Notes under the pieces: generated by a model
What the model was told of the DNA's origin: nothing
Database searches by the model: none
Seen by the model: only the letters and a program-made list of their open reading frames with translations
Made by a program: the position numbers and the translations under genes
Source: Candidatus Woesearchaeota archaeon
Lineage (GTDB): Archaea > Nanobdellota > Nanobdellia > Woesearchaeales > UBA10216
NCBI GenBank assembly: GCA_016180085.1
Contig: JACPBX010000010.1
Span: 1-36,641, forward strand
Reading direction: 5' to 3'
Length of the DNA: 36,641 nucleotides
Shown here: positions 16,551-25,362 of the stretch, in pieces
Position numbering within the stretch: the first letter of the stretch is position 1
Layout: the number at the start of each line of letters is the position of its first letter

Positions 16551-16722
16551 ATTCCTCAAACCTTCCCTTAACCTTGTACTTCTCAGAAGTCAGAATCTCA
16601 TCAACCTGGCGGTCATAGCTTGTCAAAGAGGCATCTTTTGATGAGAACAGAAGCCTGTAAGCAACATAAGCAGCAGCCGCAGCAACTATCCACATTATAA
16701 TTTTCTGGTCAAGCACAGCCAT
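16549..16722 (-). CDS. Small single-TM protein (57 aa)
   Basis: MAVLDQKIIMWIVAAAAAYVAYRLLFSSKDASLTSYDRQVDEILTSEKYKVKGRFEE; not in supplied ORF track. Confidence 0.55.
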   Translation of the reverse strand: MAVLDQKIIMWIVAAAAAYVAYRLLFSSKDASLTSYDRQVDEILTSEKYKVKGRFEE

Positions 16723-16829
16723 TTTCAGTCAATGCTTGGTATAATAGTTCAGCAGATATTTAAACCTTCGCTTTAGGCATCAGGCATCCAGCGAAAACTT
16801 TAACTACTGCAGCGGCCATTAGTGATGCT

Positions 16830-17054
16830 ATGGCGAGAAGAAGGAAAAACCAGGCAGATGCAACCAAGAACCGCAGGCTTGACGAGTTCTTAAAAGCCCT
16901 GAAGATTGAAGGCGAAAAGAGGGACAAAATAGTAGCCTTTGTTGAAGACCTTACCTTCAAGCAGCTGAAGCAGCTCAGCACCGGCATAAAGGAGGAAGAC
17001 GAGGGAAAGAAGAAGCTGCCAAAGCTAAGGCTCAGGATGCCGTGGCAAAAATAA
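16830..17054 (+). CDS. Small hypothetical protein
   Basis: Intact 74-aa charged helical ORF between annotated neighbours. Confidence 0.55.
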   Translation: MARRRKNQADATKNRRLDEFLKALKIEGEKRDKIVAFVEDLTFKQLKQLSTGIKEEDEGKKKLPKLRLRMPWQK

Positions 17055-17062
17055 GCCATCAG

Positions 17063-17443
17063 TCAAGCCAAGTCCCTATGTGTCTCATACATAAAGGCTG
17101 CGTGTGTGTTGTGCTTTTTTAGTTCCTTTGTTAACAGCCTTGCAATGTCCTTAGACTGCATTTCCTTCTTCCTGTGAACGTGCTTGGTAACTGTTTTCGC
17201 GACTGCACCGGCAATTCGTTCGCATTCCCTCTCATTCATTAGGACAACGTAGCACGCGGCGTAGGCCGAGCCGTAAACCTTGCGCTCATCATAGCCCTCG
17301 CACAGGCCTGTAGCGCGCTTCACCACGCAGTGCACGCCCTCGCTGTGGCCGTGCTTCTGCTGTTTCTGCTTAACCTGCAATGATTTTAGCTCCCTCGCCC
17401 TGCTTTCTGCCCTGTAAACTGCCATTTTTACCATTCCAGTCAC
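17063..17443 (-). CDS. ATP-cone-like domain protein
   Basis: 'CVVKRATGLCEGYDERKVYGSAYAACYVVLMNERECERIAGAVAKTVTKHV...SKDIARLLTKELKKHNTHAAFMYETHRDLA'. Confidence 0.65.
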   Translation of the reverse strand: MTGMVKMAVYRAESRARELKSLQVKQKQQKHGHSEGVHCVVKRATGLCEGYDERKVYGSAYAACYVVLMNERECERIAGAVAKTVTKHVHRKKEMQSKDIARLLTKELKKHNTHAAFMYETHRDLA

Positions 17444-18150
17444 CCCAGGTTTACCGTGCCGTTGGCTATAAGCATGAGCAGCCAGCCCATCGCTACCAGA
17501 AGCAGGCCTATGAGCAGCCTAATTGCGCCCCTGCTTTCCTGCTTCCACTTCTTAACCTCGTGAAGCCTCTTCCCGGCTGCGACCATGATAAGTATTACGA
17601 TTAGCGGCGCTACAAAGATAATGTTGTAAAGCACCAGCATAAGGAATGCTGAAAAGTCGAAGTATTGTGAAAGAAGCGTGATAATGGCAAGGTAGGGAGC
17701 GCCAGTGCATGGCAGCTCAACACCTGCCACAAACGCGCCAAGCAGCATAATGCCCGGAATAGTGACCTTTGACGCGTAGCCATGCAGCTTTTTGGCAAAA
17801 AGTGGCGGGATGGCAAGCGAAAACCATCTTCCATACCAGAAGTAGTCCTTTACCTCGAAAAGGCCTGCAATGATTATGATGGTGCCAACTGCAATGGCGA
17901 TGTATTCGCTCAGATATAATGGCAACCCTGAAAGGAAGTACATCAGCCCAAGCCCTGCGAGCAGGTAAGTCACGAACACTGCAAAAATGTAAAGCCCTCC
18001 CAGAAGCAGCATCTTTTTCGTTGACTGGTGGGTTGCCAGCAGCACAGAGATCATCAGTATAAGGACACCTATGGCGCATGGATTAATTGAGTCAATAGCA
18101 GCAGCACCCGCTACTGTTACCAGGGTTGGAAGGTAAGCCTCAACTGCCAT
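17440..18150 (-). CDS. CcdA-like thiol-disulfide transporter (second copy, shorter)
   Basis: 'AAIDSINPCAIGVLILMI', 'GAFVAGVELPCTGAPYLAII', multi-TM. Confidence 0.85.
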   Translation of the reverse strand: MAVEAYLPTLVTVAGAAAIDSINPCAIGVLILMISVLLATHQSTKKMLLLGGLYIFAVFVTYLLAGLGLMYFLSGLPLYLSEYIAIAVGTIIIIAGLFEVKDYFWYGRWFSLAIPPLFAKKLHGYASKVTIPGIMLLGAFVAGVELPCTGAPYLAIITLLSQYFDFSAFLMLVLYNIIFVAPLIVILIMVAAGKRLHEVKKWKQESRGAIRLLIGLLLVAMGWLLMLIANGTVNLG

Positions 18151-19039
18151 TCAGTGCACCCCTTTTGAGAGCAACCTCGTAGCTTTCGCACATCCGCTCA
18201 GTCTTATCTTTTGCTACAGGGTCAAACTCGAATACGATGCAGTCGCCAGGAGGAACATTGCCGAAAGGCGAGGGCGCATAGCCCTCGTAGCCTGAGCTGC
18301 CAAGCTTTTCTTGCACTATCCTTCCATCAACTGCCTTGTAAACAAACACCTGCAAAGTTCCAGGCATGCCAGCTTCGCCAGGGCAGCTGTCGCCATCCCT
18401 CATTGTGACAATGCCAGAATCGGTTGGCAGGCTAAACACTCCCGGATGCAAATCACCGCCCACGCTCCTGAAGAAGCTGCCAATGCTTACATCGCTGAAG
18501 TCAACAACCACGCCTTCGATGTGCATGCGGTTGTCGCCGTGCTCGTGCAGCACTGATGAGCCAACCCTGTTGGAAAGCCCTTCCGGGTCAACAAGCTCAA
18601 GATGTTCTCCGCAGCGCCAAACCTCAAAGTCAGCATGCCAGTGGACAGGGCCGGATGTTTTGGAAACAGCATTCAGGTAAATCGTGGAACCGGCAACATA
18701 AGCTGTAACAGCCACAACAACTACCACAATGGACCAGAAAAGCAGATGCGAAACCAGCGGGCTTGCCTTTTTGCTTTTCCTTTTGGCAAGCACAGAGACA
18801 GCAACCAAAATAGCAAGAGCCGCTGTTCCCAAAAAGACCGCGCGCAGCGAACCCTGCCTCATTGCCTCGTCCAGCATAATAACACTACTTACGCTGCTTT
18901 CTTTTTCGCCCAGTTCCATATCATGCTCATCGGCTTCGGTGCCGTGTGCATGCGCTGGCAGGGCAAACAGCATCAGAAAAACAAACAGGACTACAAGCGA
19001 TAAGGCAGTAGCCGCAGATGCCAAAAGACCATTTCTCAT
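18140..19039 (-). CDS. Membrane protein with HxH exported domain (paralogue 3)
   Basis: 'PVHWHADFEVWRCGEHLELVDPEGLSNRVGSSVLHEHGDNRMHIEGVVVDFSDVSIGSFFRSVGGDL'. Confidence 0.75.
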   Translation of the reverse strand: MRNGLLASAATALSLVVLFVFLMLFALPAHAHGTEADEHDMELGEKESSVSSVIMLDEAMRQGSLRAVFLGTAALAILVAVSVLAKRKSKKASPLVSHLLFWSIVVVVVAVTAYVAGSTIYLNAVSKTSGPVHWHADFEVWRCGEHLELVDPEGLSNRVGSSVLHEHGDNRMHIEGVVVDFSDVSIGSFFRSVGGDLHPGVFSLPTDSGIVTMRDGDSCPGEAGMPGTLQVFVYKAVDGRIVQEKLGSSGYEGYAPSPFGNVPPGDCIVFEFDPVAKDKTERMCESYEVALKRGALNGS

Positions 19040-19049
19040 CTTTGCCTTC

Positions 19050-19130
19050 TCAGCAAAACTCGCACACGTTTTTCTTCTGCACAGCCCTTTTGCCGCCCTT
19101 AACGTTGGCAGAAGTTTTTCTGGCTTTCAC
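19050..19130 (-). CDS. Micro-protein ending in CEFC (26 aa, GTG start)
   Basis: MKARKTSANVKGGKRAVQKKNVCEFC*; GAGGTGA 5 nt before GTG; 10-nt gap to the next gene start; not in ORF track. Confidence 0.45.
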   Translation of the reverse strand: MKARKTSANVKGGKRAVQKKNVCEFC

Positions 19131-19282
19131 ATCGCTCACCTCATTTTGCTCATTCTTAACTCGCAAACTATCAGTATACAATTCCGTATATTAAGTATAT
19201 CAGTGGTATAAATAGTTTTTGGTCGGGGCTTGTGGTGAAAGGGGAATAAAGCTTAAATAGCAGCCATTCAGTATTTCGCAGG

Positions 19283-19684
19283 ATGCTCAAGCACCTCATG
19301 GACAAGTGGGATTCCTACCTTTCAATACTGCTTGGCGTTTTTCTGGTCATTGCAGCAAAGACAGCCAATCTCAGCCCAAAGCTGATGCTGCTGTTCAAAT
19401 ACTACGTTTTCATCATGATAGCGGTTGTCATCTTCGATACGGTCAAGAACTTCGGGCAGCACGAAAGCGCAATGTGGAAAATGGCAGCAATACTCTCTAA
19501 CGGCACTGTGCTCGTCAGCTGCGTAATCATACTGCAGAGGATGTTTAACGTTGCAACAGCAGTCAGCCTTTCAGCGGTTCCGCTCCTCTCCAAGCTGCTC
19601 TCGCTGCCAAACTTCATGCTTTTCCTGGGAATTTTCCTAATAATCGAGAACGCGCTGTGGGTTTATGTTTATGACCACTTCTGA
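19283..19684 (+). CDS. Small multi-TM membrane protein
   Basis: TATA-like 'cttaaatag' ~25-30 nt upstream; hydrophobic segments. Confidence 0.6.
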   Translation: MLKHLMDKWDSYLSILLGVFLVIAAKTANLSPKLMLLFKYYVFIMIAVVIFDTVKNFGQHESAMWKMAAILSNGTVLVSCVIILQRMFNVATAVSLSAVPLLSKLLSLPNFMLFLGIFLIIENALWVYVYDHF

Positions 19685-19690
19685 GTATTA

Positions 19691-20575
19691 CTATGAGGAT
19701 GGTACGTAGCCGTTGTTGGCAGATGCAACTTGCTTAATTGCATGCCTTGTGCTTACCACGCAAGGCAGATCTTGAACCTTCATTCCGAGCTGCTTGACAA
19801 CATCAGTATCCACGTAGCCACCAACCAGATAGTGCTTCACAATAAGTGCATCTGCCTGCCTTTCAGTCAGTTTAATGGCATCAAAATTGCCATCGTCTCT
19901 CTTATGCTTTGCCCACAAGTGAACAGGCTCGGGCAGAACTGTAAGATAGTCCCTCCTGGTTCTGGCATTCATAGGAGGAACTAGTATTGGTACGTCAATA
20001 CTGAAATAGCAAAAGTCTCCTGACATGCCTACCTCATCAGTAACCCTTGCAGCGAATTCATTTTCAGGCCGCGTCAAATGAACATTTGCCAGGTCAAGAA
20101 TAGCCTCAAATGAAGCTGTGCCAGTTTCAGGTATGAGACGCAGGTCATCTGGCCTCCTGAATTCATCAAACCTTACTTCACTATGATTTTTTAAGTGAGG
20201 TTTCCTTACTAAAGGAGGAAAATAATGCATAACAATGCGGCCAAGCCCGGGCACTGATACTTCTTCTGTAACGGTCATGCCGTACACAAACTTATTCATA
20301 CTGTCTCTGACGTAAAGATGATGATATGTCCTTGAGCTGCCATCAAGAGAACCTGGAACTTTCCTAGTGCCTGAGCTATCTGCTGCCTGCAAAACCCTTT
20401 CTTCGGGAAAAGAAACACCTTGTTCACGGAAAACATCGTTCTGAAGATCGACGCCACTATTAACAGCATCAATCGCTTGCAAATCAAAGTAGCTCCCGTC
20501 TATTGCCTTGGCATGATTCACCCTGTTGACAATAAGCAGTTCCAGCCCGCCGCTGATAGGAATGATTTTATTCAT
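19691..20575 (-). CDS. Hypothetical protein
   Basis: Long intact ORF, no family recognised. Confidence 0.65.
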   Translation of the reverse strand: MNKIIPISGGLELLIVNRVNHAKAIDGSYFDLQAIDAVNSGVDLQNDVFREQGVSFPEERVLQAADSSGTRKVPGSLDGSSRTYHHLYVRDSMNKFVYGMTVTEEVSVPGLGRIVMHYFPPLVRKPHLKNHSEVRFDEFRRPDDLRLIPETGTASFEAILDLANVHLTRPENEFAARVTDEVGMSGDFCYFSIDVPILVPPMNARTRRDYLTVLPEPVHLWAKHKRDDGNFDAIKLTERQADALIVKHYLVGGYVDTDVVKQLGMKVQDLPCVVSTRHAIKQVASANNGYVPSS

Positions 20576-20620
20576 TGTAACTACTTGTGAGTTGAGATTT
20601 GATATATAATCTTTTCGTTT

Positions 20621-21955
20621 TTACGCCTTTATTATCCCGTAACCGATCAATCTCCATCGGCTTCCCAGAAGCCTCGAGAGCGTGACCCTTGAGCCGGCTT
20701 CTGCGCACACCGGAAGCTTCAGCCTCAGCAGCACTGCGCCTTTCTTTAGTTCGGCAACAATGCCAACCGTGGCAGAGGAATTTACGTTAAGCATAAGCGT
20801 CTCGCCCTGTTTCATGGGCTCAACAACGAGCTCGTCCCTGGCGCCAACAACCCTTTCCAGCAGGTGAATCTCGGTTTTCAGCTCATGCCAGACCGGCGGG
20901 AGCTTGTCCGGAAGGCCAACCACTGTTCCTGCAAGGGTATCTGCCTTGACAACGCCAGGGTCAAGGGATGTCAGCATCCCGATAGAGCCGCCAGGAGAAA
21001 CAGCCTTAACGCTGCTGCCTCCTGTTACAAGGCCGACAAGCTTTGTCTGTATTGGAGTCCACGAGGACTTTCCTGCCTTTTCAGTTCTTCTGCCAGGCCT
21101 TATCTCGATAACCTGGCCAACTGAAAATGCGCCCTGCTTTACTGTGCCTCCGAGAACGCCGCCCTGCAATTTTTCCGGAAGCGTGCCTGGCCTGTTGATA
21201 TCGAAAGACCGCGCTACAAGCATCATGGGTTCGGCTTCCTTTTTCCGTTCAGGAGTTGGAATTGTTCTCTGTATTGCCTCTATCAACGCATCAATGTTTA
21301 TGCGGCGCTGGGCTGATATGGGTACAACAGGCGCTGCCTCATAAGGGGTTCCCTTTACAAACGCCTTTATTTGGTTGCAGTTCTCAACAGCTTCCTCGCT
21401 GCTAACAAGGTCTATCTTGTTCTGCACAATCACAACGTTCCTGATGCCGACAATCTGCAGCGCCATTAAGTGCTCACGAGTCTGGGGCTGCGGGCATTTT
21501 TCATTTGCAGCAATGAGAAGGAGGGCTCCGTCCATTATGGCTGCCCCCGAAAGCATTGTCGCCATGAGGCTCTCGTGGCCTGGGGCATCAACAAAGCTCA
21601 CTTTTCTTACGAGCGCGGTTTTTTCACCGCAACCGCTGTTGCCGCAAATATCCTTTGTTGTAAAGCAGGATGGCTCAGGGCACTTCGGGCACTTCCTGAA
21701 TTCGGCATCGGCGTAGCCAAGCCGAATGGTAATGCCCCTTTTGATTTCCTCGCTGTGCGTGTCAGTCCATCTTCCTGTTATGGCTTCAACCAGTGTGGTC
21801 TTGCCGTGGTCGACATGGCCAACCATGCCTATGTTTATTTCAGGCTGGACAGCTTCCTTTTTCTTCCCGCTTTCAATCTCCTTATCTTCTTCCGCAGCTG
21901 CCGCAGAAACTGAAGAAACCGCAGCCGATTCCGCTTTACTGGCTTTTTTAGTTAT
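20621..21955 (-). CDS. eif2g: Translation initiation factor aIF2 subunit gamma; probable non-canonical start (ATA at 21955), first ATG at 21826
   Basis: 'MVGHVDHGKTTLVEAITG...CPKCPEPSC...VSFVDAPGHESLMATML...VQNKIDL'; upstream in-frame 43 codons 'MTKKASKAES...KKEAVQPEINIG' complete the G1 strand. Confidence 0.9.
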   Translation of the reverse strand: MTKKASKAESAAVSSVSAAAAEEDKEIESGKKKEAVQPEINIGMVGHVDHGKTTLVEAITGRWTDTHSEEIKRGITIRLGYADAEFRKCPKCPEPSCFTTKDICGNSGCGEKTALVRKVSFVDAPGHESLMATMLSGAAIMDGALLLIAANEKCPQPQTREHLMALQIVGIRNVVIVQNKIDLVSSEEAVENCNQIKAFVKGTPYEAAPVVPISAQRRINIDALIEAIQRTIPTPERKKEAEPMMLVARSFDINRPGTLPEKLQGGVLGGTVKQGAFSVGQVIEIRPGRRTEKAGKSSWTPIQTKLVGLVTGGSSVKAVSPGGSIGMLTSLDPGVVKADTLAGTVVGLPDKLPPVWHELKTEIHLLERVVGARDELVVEPMKQGETLMLNVNSSATVGIVAELKKGAVLLRLKLPVCAEAGSRVTLSRLLGSRWRLIGYGIIKA

Positions 21956-22044
21956 TCAAACCACCAAGAACTTCGAAAACTTGGAAGGTATATAAAGTTA
22001 ATTGACTCAGACTTAACCGTCGAGTGCTTACTGGAAGTGCACAA

Positions 22045-23028
22045 TCAATACCCCTTGCCTTTATCAACAAGGTTTGGCATCGGCTTGTTTTCTAAGTAAG
22101 CCTTCAGGTTGCTGCAAAAAATATCAACAACCCTGTCCATGTAATGAGGGGTTAAGCCGGCGTTGTGGGGAGTGATTATGACATTTTCCATTTCCCACAG
22201 CGGGCTGCTTTCTGGAAGGGGCTCGGTTTCAAAAACATCCAGTGCTGCGCCAGCTATCTTTTGCTGCCGCAGTGCTGAAATCAAAGCTTTTTCATCAACC
22301 ACACTGCCCCTTGCAATGTTAACGAAATATGCTGTCGGCTTCATCGCTGAGAACTGCGCAGTGCCGAACATGTGCCTGGTTTCGCTTGTGAATGGCACCG
22401 AAAGCACAACATAATCGGCAACTGAAAGGATTTTTTTCAACTCCCCGGCATCTGCTGCAGGATGAAGCTCATCAACCAAGCTGCTAACAGCATCTGCTGC
22501 AGCCTTATCCGCTGCCCTCTTTGTTGCAATAACTTTCATCCCCAGGCCTTTGCACAGTCTGGCTATGCCCCTGCCAACAGCACCCAACCCAACTATAAGC
22601 ACAGTTTTCCCGTTTAGCTCGCCTACATTCAGGTCCTTTGCCCATTGCTTCTTCTCCTGGCTTTTGACAGCCGCAAGCAGCCTTCTCTCAAACATCAGCA
22701 TATACCCGATTACCTGCTCTGCTATTGGTATGGCGTGAACACCGCTGGAGTCAGTCAGCGCAATTGGCTTGCCAACCAATGAGGGAATGATTTTTTCGTT
22801 GCCGGCAGCAATGGAGTGAATCCATTTCAGCTTCCGGGCAGAATTGAGCCATGCAGGGTCGTAATTGTAATTTCCGCACACAAGGATTTCAGTCTTGGGC
22901 AGCAGCAATAAAAGCTCATCCTCATCTTTTGCTACAGTAACTGATGCAGACGGAGAAGCTGTGGCAATGGGCATTATGTGCCTGTCCTCAAAACGAAACT
23001 TTTCGGCGGTAAAAATGACTATGTTCAT
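22045..23028 (-). CDS. D-2-hydroxyacid dehydrogenase family protein
   Basis: 'KTVLIVGLGAVGRGIARLCKGLGMKVIAT', 'NIARGSVVDEKALISAL', 'GAALDVFETEPLPESSPLWEMENVIITPHNAG'. Confidence 0.9.
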   Translation of the reverse strand: MNIVIFTAEKFRFEDRHIMPIATASPSASVTVAKDEDELLLLLPKTEILVCGNYNYDPAWLNSARKLKWIHSIAAGNEKIIPSLVGKPIALTDSSGVHAIPIAEQVIGYMLMFERRLLAAVKSQEKKQWAKDLNVGELNGKTVLIVGLGAVGRGIARLCKGLGMKVIATKRAADKAAADAVSSLVDELHPAADAGELKKILSVADYVVLSVPFTSETRHMFGTAQFSAMKPTAYFVNIARGSVVDEKALISALRQQKIAGAALDVFETEPLPESSPLWEMENVIITPHNAGLTPHYMDRVVDIFCSNLKAYLENKPMPNLVDKGKGY

Positions 23029-23045
23029 TATGACTGAAAACAGCG

Positions 23046-23540
23046 TTAAGCAGTCGCCGCAACCGGCGCTTCTTCCTTCGGTGCAGAGACAGCAGCTTTC
23101 TTGGCACCGCCCTTGCTCTCGCTTTTCTTGGCAGCCCTGTCAGCCTTTGTGGCTTCTGCCTTCGCCCTCACGTTCGCAAAGACGTCATTCGTGCCTATCT
23201 TGACTGCCTTGAGGTTTATCTGCACAATCTTCGCATGGACCGTGTTGCCGCAGACTGTCTTGCGCTGGAGCATGCCCTTTTCGCCTTTCTTCACACCAAC
23301 GCCGGAATAGGCAAGAATCTTTTTCCTGCCAACGCCAAGGACGTCCTTGCGCATCGGGAAACCGCAGAAGTCAGAGCCGCCAGTGATTTCAAGCTCATAA
23401 CCCTGCATGTCAATTGTTTCGCCCTTGACAGTGTCGCCAATCTTCAGGCCGAGAAAAGACTTGGCAGCCGGCTCTTTAACCTCGCTCTGAACGCTGAGCC
23501 CTGTCTTCGGGTCTGAAATGACAACCTTGAACTCCACCAT
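23046..23540 (-). CDS. rps6e: 30S ribosomal protein S6e
   Basis: 'KVVISDPKTGLSVQSEV...GLKIGDTVKGETIDMQGYELEITGGSDFCGFPMRKDV'. Confidence 0.92.
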   Translation of the reverse strand: MVEFKVVISDPKTGLSVQSEVKEPAAKSFLGLKIGDTVKGETIDMQGYELEITGGSDFCGFPMRKDVLGVGRKKILAYSGVGVKKGEKGMLQRKTVCGNTVHAKIVQINLKAVKIGTNDVFANVRAKAEATKADRAAKKSESKGGAKKAAVSAPKEEAPVAATA

Positions 23541-23647
23541 GAATTTTTGGATTGGCAGGATGTTTAAAAAGGTTGCGATTTTGCAGAATTCAGGGGAAGC
23601 ATGCCAAATTCACCAGCAGCTGTTGCAAACCCTGCATCAGCTGAATT

Positions 23648-23675
23648 GCACATTCCGCTTGTGGCGGAATTGTGC
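23648..23675. repeat. Hairpin related to the 1545-1561 hairpin
   Basis: GCACATTCCGC-TTGTG-GCGGAATTGTGC; shares ATTCCGC...GCGGAATTGTG with 1545-1565. Confidence 0.7.
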
Positions 23676-23754
23676 CGCCGCATTAAAATTGCGCTGTTTA
23701 AACAACAAAAGTTAGGGTCATTTAGCCCGGTTGGCTTTTTTCTCAGATGATGTG

Positions 23755-24063
23755 TTAATCTTTAACGAATTTTATTTTCCAAGGACGTTTAGCCCATACC
23801 CATGCGAGCGGGAGCAACGCCCAAGAAACAGCAATCAAAACCAATGCGAATGCGATTAGCACAACGGGATTGTACAACAATGACAAATTAACTAACCCAA
23901 CTAAAAAAGCGACAGCATTAACAAACAGCCAGGCCACAATCATAGCGAGCCACCAGATGATTGCAGCCTTCGCAAGCCTAATCCAAAAAGCAAGCAAAAA
24001 TAAGAAGCGCCAATTAATCTGTGGATATTTAAAAAATTCCCAGCCTGCTAATCTTCTTTTCAT
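23755..24063 (-). CDS. Hypothetical membrane protein
   Basis: TM-rich ORF 'FLFLLAFWIRLAKAAIIWWLAMIVAWLFVNAVAFLVG'. Confidence 0.6.
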   Translation of the reverse strand: MKRRLAGWEFFKYPQINWRFLFLLAFWIRLAKAAIIWWLAMIVAWLFVNAVAFLVGLVNLSLLYNPVVLIAFALVLIAVSWALLPLAWVWAKRPWKIKFVKD

Positions 24064-24329
24064 GTCTAGACAACATGATCCTCAGCAGCTTCGCAATTTA
24101 AATATTGCGGTTGTTGTGGCTTACCAATTTAAGATTGGGGTCGAGAACAGTCAAGATATAGTTGAACATTTACGATTGCACACACGCTCATGGTTACGCT
24201 AAAGGGTGCGAAACTGTGGGACAGGGAACTGTTGTGTCATCAACATCCCAAAATTGCTGATTGAATCTGAGAGTATAAACACCTCAGAACGCTACAACGT
24301 CGTGCTCGAGGAAGTGACAAAGAGAAAGG

Positions 24330-24959
24330 CTAATAAGGCAGCTGTGGCGTCTGGCCCAGGGATGTCAGGACCATCATCACAAGCGACAGCACAATCAGGG
24401 CAACGTATGCCTTCATGCTCCAGAACAGCACCTTGCTCCCGTCCAGGCCCATGAAAGGAAGCATGTTGAACACCGCAAGCCAGGCGTTGATTGTGGCTCC
24501 ATACGCAGCAATTGAAAGCAGAAGATGCGAAGGATAAAACGCTCCTGCAATAAGCTTAGTGCCGATAAAAATTGCAGCCAGGACTATGTTGGTCAGCGGC
24601 CCTGCTGCCGAAATCCTGCCGCTTCTTGCGGCGTTGACATTTCCCTGGATGAAAACGCCGCCCGGCGCTGCAAAGATAAAGCCGAAAAAGGACATAACGA
24701 ATGCTATGAGCAGCATGAAGTCAAAAGCCCTGAACTCAGCCCTGCAGCCGTATTTCTGGGCGAAATACTTGTGCATAAGCTCGTGAAGGAGAAACCCGAC
24801 CCCCACGGTTAAAGCCGAGATAGCGGCCGCAATGAAAAATTTAAGCGTTAAGCTGAAGCCACCGCTGTTCAAAATGGCAAAAGCAAGCGAGATAACGACC
24901 CAAGCTCTTAGCAGGTGCTGGATTTCAACATGCGAAAACCTCATGCGAAAAGGGTGCAT
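24330..24959 (-). CDS. M50-family (site-2 protease-like) metallopeptidase
   Basis: 'LLHELMHKYFAQKYG' and 'NAWLAVFNMLPFMGLDGSKVLFW'. Confidence 0.85.
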   Translation of the reverse strand: MHPFRMRFSHVEIQHLLRAWVVISLAFAILNSGGFSLTLKFFIAAAISALTVGVGFLLHELMHKYFAQKYGCRAEFRAFDFMLLIAFVMSFFGFIFAAPGGVFIQGNVNAARSGRISAAGPLTNIVLAAIFIGTKLIAGAFYPSHLLLSIAAYGATINAWLAVFNMLPFMGLDGSKVLFWSMKAYVALIVLSLVMMVLTSLGQTPQLPY

Positions 24960-25020
24960 TGCAGATGCAAAAGGAGCTACGTTTAAATTAGTTGCGGTAG
25001 AAAAGTTTATATATTAGTTA

Positions 25021-25041
25021 TACATACTAGTGTGTATGTTA
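25021..25041. promoter_or_regulatory. Inverted repeat ACATAC-TAGTGT-GTATGT over the likely transcription/translation start of the Fic operon
   Basis: TTTATATATT upstream at ~25006-25015; repeat overlaps GTG 25030 / ATG 25036. Confidence 0.55.
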
Positions 25042-25362
25042 GTTGATGAACTTACTGCGATAAACAAGCGATTCGGAAATGGCAGATTGATTAATAAGTC
25101 AAGCCTTGAATTTGCGGAAAGCGCACTGAAGAAGACAAAGAACTGGCAGGAACAGGCCGCTTACATAATCAGGGCAATTGTAGCCGACCACCCCTTTGAA
25201 GATGGCAACAAGAGGACAGCGGCCGCTTACCTTTCGGCACTTTTGGAAGAGTATAAGATTCCATACGACCGGTATAAGATAGACAAACTTGTGTTGACTA
25301 TAGCCAAGGACACTAAAAGCATAGACAAAATAAGGAGGATGATAAAAAATGCAATCCATTAA
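25036..25362 (+). CDS. Fic/Doc-family toxin
   Basis: 'IVADHPFEDGNKRTAAAYLSALL' Fic motif. Confidence 0.85.
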   Translation: MLVDELTAINKRFGNGRLINKSSLEFAESALKKTKNWQEQAAYIIRAIVADHPFEDGNKRTAAAYLSALLEEYKIPYDRYKIDKLVLTIAKDTKSIDKIRRMIKNAIH

